Shown here in pieces: positions 37,260 through 46,113 of a stretch of DNA of 64,000 nt. Position numbers and translations under genes: made by a program. The notes under the pieces are model-generated. The model saw only the letters and a list, made by a program, of their open reading frames with translations. It did no database searches and was not told the origin of the DNA. The stretch comes from Streptomyces sp. LUP47B (lineage in GTDB: Bacteria; Actinomycetota; Actinomycetes; Streptomycetales; Streptomycetaceae), in contig NZ_MJAH01000001.1 of the NCBI RefSeq assembly GCF_001746295.1, forward strand, positions 702,562 to 766,561, read 5' to 3'. Numbering within the stretch: position 1 is the stretch's first letter; each line of letters opens with the position of its first letter.

Positions 37260-37315
37260 AAGACCTGTTCGGCAACCTGATCATTCCGAAACGGCATGAC
37301 ACGTACGCTGGAGGA

Positions 37316-38191
37316 GTGAACGATCTCGGACAGGACCTGGAACTACGGCTGGTGCGCTACTTCACCGTGGTGGCGGCGTACCAGCACTTCGGCCGGGCCG
37401 CCGCCGACCTGCACGTGGCACAGCCGGCGCTGAGCCGCCAGATCCAACGGCTCGAGAAACACCTGGGCGCACGACTGCTGGACCGCACACCCCAGGGCAC
37501 CCGCCTCACCCCGGCCGGGGAGAGGTTCCTCCCCCGGGCCCAAGCCCTGCTGCAGGCCGCCCGCCACGCCGAGTTGGCCGTGCGTGAAGAAGCCGAGACC
37601 GAACGCATCGCCATCGGCTACGTCGAAGACCTGGTGATCACCACCGCCGTAGCGGAACTGCGCCGCCGTCACCCGCACGCCGAGATCGCCACCCGGCATC
37701 TGAGCTGCCGCGACGTCGGGGCGCTGTCCGACAAGCGCGTCGACGCCCTGATCGCACGGGCCCCGCTGCCACTCGCCGACGACGACCTGTTCACCACGCC
37801 GCTGTACGAGGAGCCCCGGATGCTCGTGGTCCCGCGCGGCCATCCCTTGGCCGACCGCACGTCGGTGACCGCGGAAGAACTGGCCGACGAGGAGGCGGCG
37901 CCATGCGCGTTCGAGACCGCGGACTGGGCTTCCTACCGGATCCTGGGGGCCGGCGTGCCGCCGATCGAGAGCTACGAGGACAAGCTCGAACTCGTCGCGA
38001 GTGGCAGGGCGATCGCCGTGCTGCCGGTCGGTGATCGGCGTAGCTCACTACGTCCCCACCTCGTCACCGTCCCGATCGAGGGCGCTCCCCCCAGCCAGGT
38101 CCTCCTGGTCAGCCGCAAGGACGACCCGAATCCGATGATCAGGAATCTCCGGCTGGCGGCCAGGGCCGTCCTGACCGCCCAGGCAGCCTGA
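37316..38191 (+). CDS. LysR family transcriptional regulator
   Basis: 291 aa. The N-terminal winged HTH is clear: LVRYFTVVAAYQHFGRAAADLHVAQPALSRQIQRLEK read in two parts, then LLDRTPQGTRLTPAG. The co-inducer domain follows from about residue 90 (ERIAIGYVEDLVITTAVAEL). The GTG start directly follows GGAGGA, leaving almost no spacer. Divergent from the oxidoreductase-SnoaL operon, which it most likely activates. Confidence 0.9.
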   Translation: MNDLGQDLELRLVRYFTVVAAYQHFGRAAADLHVAQPALSRQIQRLEKHLGARLLDRTPQGTRLTPAGERFLPRAQALLQAARHAELAVREEAETERIAIGYVEDLVITTAVAELRRRHPHAEIATRHLSCRDVGALSDKRVDALIARAPLPLADDDLFTTPLYEEPRMLVVPRGHPLADRTSVTAEELADEEAAPCAFETADWASYRILGAGVPPIESYEDKLELVASGRAIAVLPVGDRRSSLRPHLVTVPIEGAPPSQVLLVSRKDDPNPMIRNLRLAARAVLTAQAA

Positions 38192-38507
38192 TACCAGCCC
38201 ATCCGCTTGGCCCCGCACCGCACCAAGCGGCGCTCACACGCGCCGTGTCCCTCGCGCATCCGCCGGTGTCGCTCGGGGTTTGGTTGTGCCGGCTCAGCGT
38301 CCGACCCAACAGAACGGCGATCAGGCTGCTGGTGCGCCCTGTCAACGGCTTTGTCAGCGGCTGCTGTTGGATGCGGACCGGACGCGGCTGCTGGGCCTGC
38401 TCGCGGAGCCGGCCGTGCCCGAGCGGGCGCCGCGCATACTCGGCCTCAACCGGCCATGAGCTTCACGGTGCTTGCACGTGCGGTCGATCCTTGGGGCTTC
38501 GGGTCTA
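38192..38507. other. Intergenic stretch with a possible coding scrap
   Basis: A short rightward stretch ending at a TGA near 38460 reads RLLLDADRTRLLGLLAEP and APRILGLNRP, which looks like the end of some protein, but no family could be assigned. Confidence 0.3.
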
Positions 38508-38864
38508 TCAGGCATGCCAGAGCCCACCGTGACGATGCCGGACGGGAGGGATGTCCACGTCGTCCATGTCGTGGCCGGCGTGGTGCAGTCCGCGGATGCG
38601 CTGGGCTCCGAGTCGGCCCTGGAGCCGGGCCCGACCCTCTGCCGTAGCAATCTCGACGGCGAGCGAGCCGTCTCTGCAGTCAAGCACCCTCGGCTGCCAG
38701 GAGGTGATCCGGCGCAGCGTCTTCGTCGGAGCAGGGCGACGGCCTGCGCGGGCGGCCTGGGCCAATTCAGCGTGTGTGTAGCGCAGGTCGTACAGGGACA
38801 TGGACTCCGATGCGCCGTCTTGGACGCGGCGTCGCAAGGGAGTCGTGCGAACAGTCCTGGACAT
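38508..38864 (-). CDS. Small hypothetical protein
   Basis: 118 aa from ATG 38864, preceded by GGAGG at 7 bases, which is the main support. It is basic, with no signal or membrane segment. The segment MSLYDLRYTHAELAQAARAG followed by RRPAPTKTLRRIT looks globular, and the C-terminal third is His- and Asp-rich (GHDMDDVDIPPVRHRHGG). No family was recognised. GC bias at third positions is a little weaker than in neighbours. Confidence 0.45.
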   Translation of the reverse strand: MSRTVRTTPLRRRVQDGASESMSLYDLRYTHAELAQAARAGRRPAPTKTLRRITSWQPRVLDCRDGSLAVEIATAEGRARLQGRLGAQRIRGLHHAGHDMDDVDIPPVRHRHGGLWHA

Positions 38865-39335
38865 CGAGAGCCTCCGTAGGGCCCTCTGGGCTCTCCAGAG
38901 GTACCTACGGCGGGTGCGAAGTGGTCCGCACGACTCAACTCCCTCGTCGCTGAACGATCTGTCAGCAGCACAGTAGCCGCGCGGAGGAGTGGGGCCGAGT
39001 CTTTTACTCGCCCCGTTGCCGGGTCAGCCCGCCTTGAGTTACCCCACACCTGGCCAGTGCCTATCTGGCGCCTTTCCGGCGGGGCCAGTCGACTCCCTAC
39101 ACCCCAGTACGGTGCACCAGGCCGTTCAGGATCAGAGCAAGGCCCGCGATCACGCTCTTCGCACCGACGCCCGCCATGCCGGGACCGGCCCGGTGGCACG
39201 AACAGCAGCACTACGAAAGGCTCTTGCCCACCCCCAGCGAGCGTGACGCGGTGGTGCCAGCCGCTCCAGGTACGGCCCCGCTGATGTCTTGGAAGCCCGG
39301 GGCGACGAGCGGGTGCCGGCGGTTACGCTCAGCGG
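38865..39335. other. Intergenic stretch
   Basis: No gene recognised. It includes the upstream region of the CPBP protease gene. Confidence 0.4.
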
Positions 39336-40127
39336 GTGATGCGTCGGTGGAGAGGCCACGTAAGCCGCCATCCCCTTTGGGGGGCCGTCGAGTTCACGCT
39401 CGCCTGGCATGTGGTGCTGGTGCTGCTCGCCGAGGTGATCCTGCCTCCCATGGCCCCGTCTTGGTTCCCCGACCTGGGTGCCACCGTGGTCAATGCGCTC
39501 TGCTTCGCAGGCGTCTGGGGCGTCCTGCACCGGTGGGGGTGGCTACGCCCCAGCGGCGTCGCGGTGCTGGGCCGGCTGCGGCGCTGGTGGCTGGCGCTGC
39601 CGATGCTCGTCGTGGCCTGCTCGTACGCCGTTGCAGGCATCGAGGGCAGTACGGCCGTGGTGGCCAGCGCTCTGATCTCACTGCTGTGGGTGAGCATCAA
39701 CGAGGAGATCTACAGCCGCGGGATGGTGCAGCAAATCCTCGCCCCGCTAGGTGCGATGCGGGCCGCGATCGGTGTCGGTTTCCTCTTCGGCGTCGGCCAC
39801 GTCCAGAACTACCTGTTCTTCGGCGCGCCTCTGGACGACACGCTCTGGCAGATGCTCTCCGCCGCTCTGTTCGGCTTCGTCTGCGCCGGGCTGCGCTTCG
39901 CGATCGGGTCGGTGTGGCCGATGGTCGTGGTGCACGGGCTGGACGACTTCTTCCAGATCCGTTCGCCGGGTGCGGCGCCGGACTGGTGGCAGGTGTCCGT
40001 GTACGTCTTCCACGTCACGTTCGGGGTGTGGTTGCTGCGCCGCTACGGCACCGGGGACGTGCCCTTGGCGCGGAGCGTCCGTGCGGACCCCGACGAGCGC
40101 CCCGAGCAGTCCGGGGCGCTCGAGTGA
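39336..40127 (+). CDS. CPBP family intramembrane metalloprotease (CAAX protease-like)
   Basis: 263 aa with about seven predicted membrane helices. The three conserved motifs of the family are visible: SINEEIYSRG near residue 118 (Glu-Glu-X3-Arg), VGFLFGVGHVQNYLF near 150 with a metal-binding His, and VVVHGLDDFF near 195. Bacterial members include immunity and protein-maturation proteases. GTG 39336 and ATG 39339 are adjacent candidate starts. There is no bacteriocin-like peptide nearby, so the substrate is unknown. Confidence 0.85.
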   Translation: MMRRWRGHVSRHPLWGAVEFTLAWHVVLVLLAEVILPPMAPSWFPDLGATVVNALCFAGVWGVLHRWGWLRPSGVAVLGRLRRWWLALPMLVVACSYAVAGIEGSTAVVASALISLLWVSINEEIYSRGMVQQILAPLGAMRAAIGVGFLFGVGHVQNYLFFGAPLDDTLWQMLSAALFGFVCAGLRFAIGSVWPMVVVHGLDDFFQIRSPGAAPDWWQVSVYVFHVTFGVWLLRRYGTGDVPLARSVRADPDERPEQSGALE

Positions 40128-40470
40128 CGACCGCACACCTGCCCCCGCTGCCGACCCGGCACCCAGCTCCGCATCATCGACCTACTGGAGATCAACTGCC
40201 GTCACCCATCGCGCCGTTGCCGCCGTGCGGGCGCCGAAGCCGGTAGAGGTCGAACGCCGAGTGGCGGATCGGCACGCGCTGCACGACGACGATTCCTGGC
40301 GCATCAACCGCAACTCAACCCGAACCCGAACAAGACTTTGCTCGCCGCGGCACGCCCGCCGATGACGTCACCCGGACCGCCGCTGCCCGCGTATGTGAAC
40401 GCCCGGCGGTGAGCGCCTCACGGAGCCCTGCCACCGCGTCCGAGGGCTGATCGCGGGAACCGGGTTGAGG
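40128..40470. other. Intergenic stretch between convergent genes
   Basis: Short frames only. No clear terminator was recognised. Confidence 0.4.
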
Positions 40471-41037
40471 TCACAGCAATCGGTCGACCAGCCCGTCGAT
40501 GTACTCCGGGGTGAGCGGGACCATGCCGAACAAGACGCGGATGTACATCGGGGCCAGGATGTGGTCCAGCACGTCGAACGCGTCGGGTGCGGGCTCGCCA
40601 CGGTCGCGGGCGCGATCGAGCATGGCCTGCAGTTGCCGGGTGCGTTCGGCGCGGAGTGCGGCACCGGCCTGCAGGCCCTGCTGACCGCTGCTCGACAGGG
40701 CGAAGGCCAGGTGCAGGACCGCCGGACCGTCGGGGCCGGTGATCTCGCGGGCCACTTGGGCCGCGTAAGTATGCAGGTCGCCGGCCAGGCTCCCGGTGTC
40801 GGGCATCGGCGACTGCGCGTTGAGGCGGGTGAGCGCCACGTCGGTGAGCAGGGTTTCCAGGCTGCCCCACCGGCGGTAGATGCTGCTGTCGGCCACGCCT
40901 GCGCGGGCTGCGACCTCGCCGACGGTGAAGTTGCCGTAGCCGCGCTCGCTGATCAGGTCGGTGACGGCCTGGTGCACCTGCGCGCCGACGCGGGCGCTGC
41001 GCCCACCGGGTCGCCGGGCTCGCTGTTGCTCGTTCAT
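40471..41037 (-). CDS. TetR family transcriptional regulator of the divergent MFS pump
   Basis: 188 aa from ATG 41037, with AAGGTGGGA upstream. The HTH region is VHQAVTDLISERGYGNFTV, then GVADSSIYRRWGSLETLLTDV. The C-terminal domain resembles the TetR_C group with LAPMYIRVLFGMVPLTPEYIDGLVD. It is divergent from an MFS transporter gene, and the shared 150-base region has two palindromes built on TAACGCA. A repressor of a drug exporter is the standard interpretation. Confidence 0.9.
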   Translation of the reverse strand: MNEQQRARRPGGRSARVGAQVHQAVTDLISERGYGNFTVGEVAARAGVADSSIYRRWGSLETLLTDVALTRLNAQSPMPDTGSLAGDLHTYAAQVAREITGPDGPAVLHLAFALSSSGQQGLQAGAALRAERTRQLQAMLDRARDRGEPAPDAFDVLDHILAPMYIRVLFGMVPLTPEYIDGLVDRLL

Positions 41038-41048
41038 GCATCCCACCT

Positions 41049-41121
41049 TAACGCAGCTGGGACTTGCGTTTAGGGTGCAGGACCTCGTACAGTCACCTAA
41101 CGCAGTCGCTGACTGCTTTAG
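41049..41121. promoter_or_regulatory. Two operators between tetR and the MFS gene
   Basis: TAACGCA (41049-41055) pairs with TGCGTTTA (41065-41072). CTAACGCAGTC (41097-41107) pairs with GACTGCTTTAG (41111-41121). Both share the AACGCA half-site and lie 25 bases apart, so one repressor probably binds both and controls both directions. Confidence 0.7.
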
Positions 41122-41189
41122 GTCGCTGAGGTGTATCGCCACCCGCATCGGCCGTGACCGGGCGCAACTACCGATTGAGGGGGAATCCC

Positions 41190-42650
41190 ATGGCTGCAAC
41201 GCATGCGACCTCAGGCAGTCGACCGAACCGGGCCGTGCTGCTCGCGGTGACCTGCCTGGGCCAGTTCATGGTCCTGCTCGACAACACGATCGTTGGAGCG
41301 GCACTGCCCGATATGCAGCACCGGCTGCACACTCAGCTGACCGGTCTGCAATGGATCGTCGACGCGTACGTTCTGCTGGTCGCCATGCTGCTGCTGTCCG
41401 GCGGTGTCTTCGCCGACCGCTTCGGCCGCAAGCGGGTGTACCTGACCGGCGTGGCGGTGTTCACCGCCGCGTCGCTGCTGTGCAGCCTCGCGCCCTCGCT
41501 CGGCTGGCTGGTCGCCGGCCGGGTGTTCCAGGGCATCGGGGCCGCGGCGCTGAGCCCTGCCTCGCTCGCCCTGCTCGCCGCCGCCTGTCCCGCGCCGCAG
41601 GAACGGATCAAGGCGATCGGGCTGTGGGCCGGATTCAGCGGAATCGGTCTGGCCGCAGGCCCCCTGGCCGGCGGCGTGCTGACACAAGCCTTCGGCTGGC
41701 CCGCCATCTTCCTGGTCAACCTGCCCATCGGCGCGGTCCTTCTGCTGGTCGGCCTGCGCCACCTCGGTGAGTCCCGCAATCCGAGCGCCCCCGCGATCGA
41801 CATCCCGGGCACGGTGCTGTCCGTTCTGGCGGTGGGTGTGCTGACCTACGGGCTGATCGAGGGCGGCGCCCGCGGCTGGACCTCACCGGTCATCCTGGGC
41901 AGCTTCACCGCCGCGGTGATCCTCCTCGCCGCCTTCTTGGCCGTCGAAGCGCATCGCTCCGCACCGATGCTGCCGCCGCGGCTGTTCCGGCAGCGGCTGT
42001 TCACCGTGTCCAACAGCGCCATGACCGTGGTGGGGTTCACACTCATGGGATCGTCGTTCTTCTTCTCCCAGTTCTTCGTGTACGTCCAGGGCAGCTCGAT
42101 CCTGCGCGCCGGCCTGCAGACCCTGCCGGTATCCCTCGCCATGGTGATCGTCAGCCCGTACGCGGGCCGGCTCGCCGCCCGGTACGGCTTCCGCATCGTG
42201 GTCACCACCGGTCTGGCCCTGGCCGGCCTGGGACTACTGGCGCTCGGCATGGTGCACGCCGACACCGGCTACGGGAACGTGTGGTGGCGGCTGGGACTCG
42301 CCGGCATCGGCTTCGCCCTGACCTTGTCCCCACTGACAGGCGCCGCCATCCAAGCAGTCAGCCCGCAGGAAGGCGGCCTCGCCTCAGGCATCAGCAGCAC
42401 CACCCGGCAGATCGGCGCGGTGCTCGGCGTGGCGGTACTCGGAGCCGTCGTCCGCACCCGGCAATCCGGCGGCGCCTCCTTCGAGACCGGCCTCAACAGC
42501 GCCTTCCTCGCTGCCGGCACCGTCACGTTGGTCACCTCCGTGTTCACCGGCCTGTGGCTGGCGAAGTCCACGCCCGCAAAAGACTCTGCGGCCCCGCAAC
42601 GCCCCACCGAAGCACATGCGGTCATCACCTCGAACGAGGCATCCGTTTAA
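41190..42650 (+). CDS. MFS drug:H+ antiporter, DHA2 family
   Basis: 486 aa, 14 predicted helices. Motif C-like and substrate motifs of the DHA2 (EmrB/QacA) family are present: LDNTIVGAALPDMQ near residue 30, GGVFADRFGRKRVYLTG (motif A) near 73, AGRVFQGIGAAALSPASLAL near 107, and GPLAGGVLTQAFGWPAIFLVNLP. The ATG at 41190 follows GAGGGGGAA, preferred over the more upstream ATG. Likely exports a small toxic compound under control of the divergent TetR. Confidence 0.92.
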   Translation: MAATHATSGSRPNRAVLLAVTCLGQFMVLLDNTIVGAALPDMQHRLHTQLTGLQWIVDAYVLLVAMLLLSGGVFADRFGRKRVYLTGVAVFTAASLLCSLAPSLGWLVAGRVFQGIGAAALSPASLALLAAACPAPQERIKAIGLWAGFSGIGLAAGPLAGGVLTQAFGWPAIFLVNLPIGAVLLLVGLRHLGESRNPSAPAIDIPGTVLSVLAVGVLTYGLIEGGARGWTSPVILGSFTAAVILLAAFLAVEAHRSAPMLPPRLFRQRLFTVSNSAMTVVGFTLMGSSFFFSQFFVYVQGSSILRAGLQTLPVSLAMVIVSPYAGRLAARYGFRIVVTTGLALAGLGLLALGMVHADTGYGNVWWRLGLAGIGFALTLSPLTGAAIQAVSPQEGGLASGISSTTRQIGAVLGVAVLGAVVRTRQSGGASFETGLNSAFLAAGTVTLVTSVFTGLWLAKSTPAKDSAAPQRPTEAHAVITSNEASV

Positions 42651-42742
42651 CCGCCTTTGACAACAACCGCCTTGGGCAGTCGAAGTGGCTGCGCGCCGAC
42701 ATCACCAGTGGTCGCCCGTACGGCGGCCGGAGAGGAAGTCCC

Positions 42743-43090
42743 ATGAAATACGCACTCGTGATCTTCGAGACGGACGAGTCGCGCCGCCGGATCCAGGCCG
42801 ACCGGGCCGCGTACCGCAAGGAGTACGAGGGCTGGATCGGCGGCCTCGCCGCGGCCGGGAAACTGGTCGGCGGCGACGCTCTGGAGACCGAGCACACCGC
42901 CCCCGCGACAGTGCGCACTGCGGCCGACGGGACATCAACGGTGACCGACGGGCCCGCGCACTCGGGCGATGAAACCCTCGGCGGCTGGTTCATCGTCGAG
43001 GTGGCCGACCGCGCGGAAGCCCTCGAACTGGCCAAGAGCCTCCCCACCCCGGAGACCGTCGAAATCCGCCCGATCCTCGAATCCGCCTGA
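42743..43090 (+). CDS. YCII-related (DGPF domain) protein
   Basis: 115 aa with MKYALVIFETDESRRR at the start and the family's later elements VTDGPAHSGDETLGGWFIVEVADRAEALELAKSLP (read as consecutive blocks) and a final VEIRPI. Proteins of this dimeric ferredoxin-like fold are common beside sigma factors and transporters; biochemical functions are mostly unknown. Start ATG follows AGAGGAAG. It lies 92 bases after the MFS gene and may be co-transcribed. A strong terminator follows. Confidence 0.85.
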   Translation: MKYALVIFETDESRRRIQADRAAYRKEYEGWIGGLAAAGKLVGGDALETEHTAPATVRTAADGTSTVTDGPAHSGDETLGGWFIVEVADRAEALELAKSLPTPETVEIRPILESA

Positions 43091-43103
43091 CCGACGCCCG
43101 GAG

Positions 43104-43141
43104 GGCGACCCGACGGCACAGGTCCCGGCCGTCGGGTCGCC
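43104..43141 (+). terminator. Strong hairpin terminator after the MFS-YCII unit
   Basis: GGCGACCCGACGGC (43104-43117) pairs perfectly with GCCGTCGGGTCGCC (43128-43141) over a 10-base loop and is followed by TTT. Confidence 0.8.
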
Positions 43142-43289
43142 TTTGCAGTGTCGCCCGGCTTGCCTACTCGGCCTGGCCCATCAGCGCAATGAGCACCTGC
43201 TCCCGGTGCGTGGCCCGCCCGTACGTCACCAGCTGCGAACGCGTCATCCGCCACCGCTGACGGCGGGCGACCGAGGGGACAACGAGGGT

Positions 43290-43318
43290 CCCGCACGCGG
43301 ACGGTCTCCGCGTGCGGG
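43290..43318 (-). terminator. Hairpin terminator of the S53 peptidase gene
   Basis: CCCGCACGCGGA (43290-43301) pairs with TCCGCGTGCGGG (43307-43318) over a 5-base loop, about 25 bases beyond the leftward stop at 43343. Confidence 0.75.
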
Positions 43319-43342
43319 GATCGGGTGTTTCCCGCGGGAGGG

Positions 43343-45412
43343 TCAGCTGGTTGTCAGGGCGGTGTCGTCCACGACGAAGCTGGTCTGGAGGGACGAGTCC
43401 TCCACTCCGTTGAACTTCACGGTGACGGTGGAGCCGGCGTACGAGGACAGGTCGAAGGACTTCTGGGCGTACCCGGAGGCCTTGTTGAGGTTGGAGTAGG
43501 TGGCCAGGGTCGTCGACCCAGCGGTGACCGTCAGCTTGTCGTACGCGCTGCTGGTCGAGGTCTCCGCGGTGTCGATGTGCAGGTAGAAGGTGAAGGTGGC
43601 CTTGCAGCCGCTCGGCACGGTCACCGACTGGGAGAGCGTGTCGGTGTGCGCGGAGCCGTAGCCGTCCAGCCAGGCGTAGTAGGAACCGGCGTGTGCCGCC
43701 TCGCTGGTGGAGTTGGTGATGGCCCCGCTGGAGGCGGTCCAGGTGGTGTTGCCCGACTCGAAGCCGGCGTTGCCGAGCAGTTGGGTCGAGGTGCAGGTGC
43801 CGCTGGCGGAGCCGACGGTCCAGGTGAAGGACGTCGAGCCGGAGGCGCCGGTCGAGTCCTTCGCGGTGACGGTGACCTGGTAAGTGCCCGCGGTGGACGC
43901 CGTTCCCGTGATCTTGCCGGTCGAGCTGCTGATGGACAGGCCGGTTGGCAGCCCGGAGGCGCTGTAGGTGAGGGTCGCGCCCGCGCTGTCGCTCGCGCTG
44001 ATCTGCAGGCTGGCCGAGCCGCCGGTCGTCGTCGACTGGCTGCCCGGGTTGGTGACGGTCACCGTGTTGCCGGAGGTGCTGCCGGAGGCGAAGGCGGTGA
44101 CGCCGTTGGGGGTGCCCCAGCCGGTCGGGCCGTCGTAGCCGGTGGTCGCGGTGCAGAAGTACGAGGTGGAGCAGGAGCCGTTGTTGCCGCTGGTCACGTC
44201 GTACAGGTTGGAGGTGTGGGAGTAGGGGTACTTCGCCGGGTAGTCGCTGGAGCTCGGGGTGCCGGCGAGGGCGTAGACGCCGGCGACGATCGGGGCGGAG
44301 GCGCTGGTGCCGCCATAGACCGCCCAGCCGGAGCCGCCGTAGGTGTCGTAGACCGCGACGCCGGTGGCCGGGTCGGCGACGGCGGACACGTCGGCCTCCA
44401 TGCGCTTGGAGCAGCCGGTGTCGGTCTGCCAGCTCGGCTTCGCGTCGTAGGCGGAGCAGCCGGAGCCGGTGCCCTCGGTGGAGCTGGTCTTCCAGACGGA
44501 CTCGCTCCAGCCGCGGGAGTTGGAGGACGTGGACAGGGCGGTGCCGCCGACTGCCGTCACGTACTGGGAGGTTGCCGGGTACTCGGCACCGTAGGCGGAG
44601 TCACCGGAGGAGACGGTGATCGCGACGCCCGGGTGCTTGAAGTACGAGGTGTCCTCGCTGGTCTGGGAGGAGGCTTCGTCGCCGCCCCAGCTGTTGGAGA
44701 CGAACTTGGCGCCGAGCGAGACCGCTTCGTTCTCGGCGATGCCGAGGTCGGAGTCGTTGGCGGAGCTGGCCTCGACGAGGGTGATGTTGCAGTTCGGGCA
44801 GACGGCGCTGACCATGTCGATGTCGAGGGCCTCTTCGCCGGCCCAGCCGCTGTCGTTGGTCGGCAGCGAGGTGGTCGAACCGGTCTGACTGACCTGCTTG
44901 AAGCAGCCGTTGGCCTTGGTGCAGGCGGACAGGCCGTAGGTGGAGCGGTAAGTGGCGAGGTCCGACTCGGCGTTGGGGTCGTTGTAGGCGTCGACCACGG
45001 CGACCGTCAGGCCGCTGCCGCCACTGGTGGGCAGGTTGTAGGCGCTGTGCAGGTTGGCCGGGGAAAGGCCGGAGGGGGCCGCGGCGGCGAGCGCCGAGGC
45101 GAGACGTTGCTTGATGTCGGTGCGGCGCTGGGCGAAGCAGGACGCGTGGCCCGGCTCGGCGGTGGCGCACAGGTGGGCAGTGGGTACCTTCTGGCCCGCC
45201 TTGCCGGTGGAGTGGAAGGTCTGACGCGCGGGTTCGGTCAGCGCCTTGTTGTTCTGCGTGACCTTGGTGGTGTGCGGGTGGGCGGCGGCGGGCTGGGCGC
45301 CGGCCGTCGGTGCCGCGACGAGTCCGGCGACGGTGAGGGCGAGGGCGGGGAAGGAGACGGCGAGAAGTCTTCGCAGACTCCGTCTCCGCTTGCTCAGACG
45401 TGACTCACGCAT
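43343..45412 (-). CDS. Secreted S53 (sedolisin/kumamolisin) peptidase
   Basis: 689 aa from ATG 45412, supported by GGAGG 9 bases upstream. Signal peptide: Arg-rich start, hydrophobic core to about residue 36 ([18 protein letters not shown]). The serine-carboxyl peptidase centre is Glu193 and Asp197 in GEEALDID and Ser370 in GGTSASAP, with a Ca-site-like C-terminal [16 protein letters not shown]. An Ig-like He_PIG repeat follows ([18 protein letters not shown]) and a C-terminal jelly-roll-like domain ([14 protein letters not shown]) that may bind carbohydrate or protein. The N-terminal propeptide is short compared with kumamolisins. Probably an extracellular nutrient protease. Confidence 0.9.
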   Translation of the reverse strand: MRESRLSKRRRSLRRLLAVSFPALALTVAGLVAAPTAGAQPAAAHPHTTKVTQNNKALTEPARQTFHSTGKAGQKVPTAHLCATAEPGHASCFAQRRTDIKQRLASALAAAAPSGLSPANLHSAYNLPTSGGSGLTVAVVDAYNDPNAESDLATYRSTYGLSACTKANGCFKQVSQTGSTTSLPTNDSGWAGEEALDIDMVSAVCPNCNITLVEASSANDSDLGIAENEAVSLGAKFVSNSWGGDEASSQTSEDTSYFKHPGVAITVSSGDSAYGAEYPATSQYVTAVGGTALSTSSNSRGWSESVWKTSSTEGTGSGCSAYDAKPSWQTDTGCSKRMEADVSAVADPATGVAVYDTYGGSGWAVYGGTSASAPIVAGVYALAGTPSSSDYPAKYPYSHTSNLYDVTSGNNGSCSTSYFCTATTGYDGPTGWGTPNGVTAFASGSTSGNTVTVTNPGSQSTTTGGSASLQISASDSAGATLTYSASGLPTGLSISSSTGKITGTASTAGTYQVTVTAKDSTGASGSTSFTWTVGSASGTCTSTQLLGNAGFESGNTTWTASSGAITNSTSEAAHAGSYYAWLDGYGSAHTDTLSQSVTVPSGCKATFTFYLHIDTAETSTSSAYDKLTVTAGSTTLATYSNLNKASGYAQKSFDLSSYAGSTVTVKFNGVEDSSLQTSFVVDDTALTTS

Positions 45413-45730
45413 GGGGTTCTGCCTCCGTTGACGTGGGGATGCGCACTGGATTGGCAGGCCCGTGACGCGCGTAGCGGCGGCGAAACCGCGCAGCCATGAG
45501 CATGACATTCGACTGACCCGAGATGCCCGATGAACGTGACATGACAGGGTGCGAGAGGAACGTAAATCCGGGGCGGCCGAACCGGCAGTGCCGCAAGGGA
45601 TTCTTTGCTCCGCCATAGGATGAGAATGGCCACTTCATTGGAGGTGACAGGGGCGGGCTTGGCGCGGAGCAGAGGAAGACTGCAGCCGTTCGGCCCGGGA
45701 GGCGGACTCTGCAGCGTCTCGATGGCCCCT
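45413..45730. other. Upstream region of the S53 peptidase gene
   Basis: No gene. It carries the leftward ribosome site and presumably the promoter. Confidence 0.4.
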
Positions 45731-46045
45731 TCAGTCGTGGCCGACGTTGGTGGTGCCCACTTCACGCAGCCGGGCCCCCGTCGAGACCAGGAGCTCGGGC
45801 AGGCGGAAACTGTCCCCGATCTCCACCATCTCGCCCCGGCTGATCACGATCTCCCGTCCGGGGGCCGGCGCGGTGGCCCCCCGTACCAGCGCGACGGCAC
45901 CGTTGTTGACGACGTGCACGGCCCCGGCCGACGGCACCTTTTCCCGCAGGGCGGCCAGGGCGGTACGGCCCCGGTGGGCCCGTACTCCGGTGTCGAGATC
46001 CAGCCCCACGTCCGTCGGACCGGCGGCCTCCAGGAGCGACGGGGA
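45731..46045 (-). pseudogene. selA: selA remnant (L-seryl-tRNA(Sec) selenium transferase)
   Basis: About 100 residues match the central part of bacterial SelA: TDVGLDLDTGVRAHRGR, ALREKVPSAGAVHVVNNGA, REIVISRGEMVEIGDSFRLP and ELLVSTGARLREVGTTN, then a stop at 45731. The PLP-lysine region and C-terminal half are missing, as is most of the N-terminal domain. Such a piece cannot make selenocysteine. It lies directly downstream of the GT-C gene, so a deletion probably removed the rest of selA and any selB/selD neighbours. Confidence 0.75.
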
Positions 46046-46113
46046 ACGCTCCTTCGTGCATCCGGCAGCGCCTTCTCGCCATCCGACGACCGGTGTCCCC
46101 TCACCGGCACGGA

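Noticed and set aside
43325..45403. A rightward frame of 692 codons, Gly/Val/Arg-rich
   Set aside because: Antisense to the S53 peptidase; resembles low-complexity shadow translation, not a PE_PGRS-like protein.
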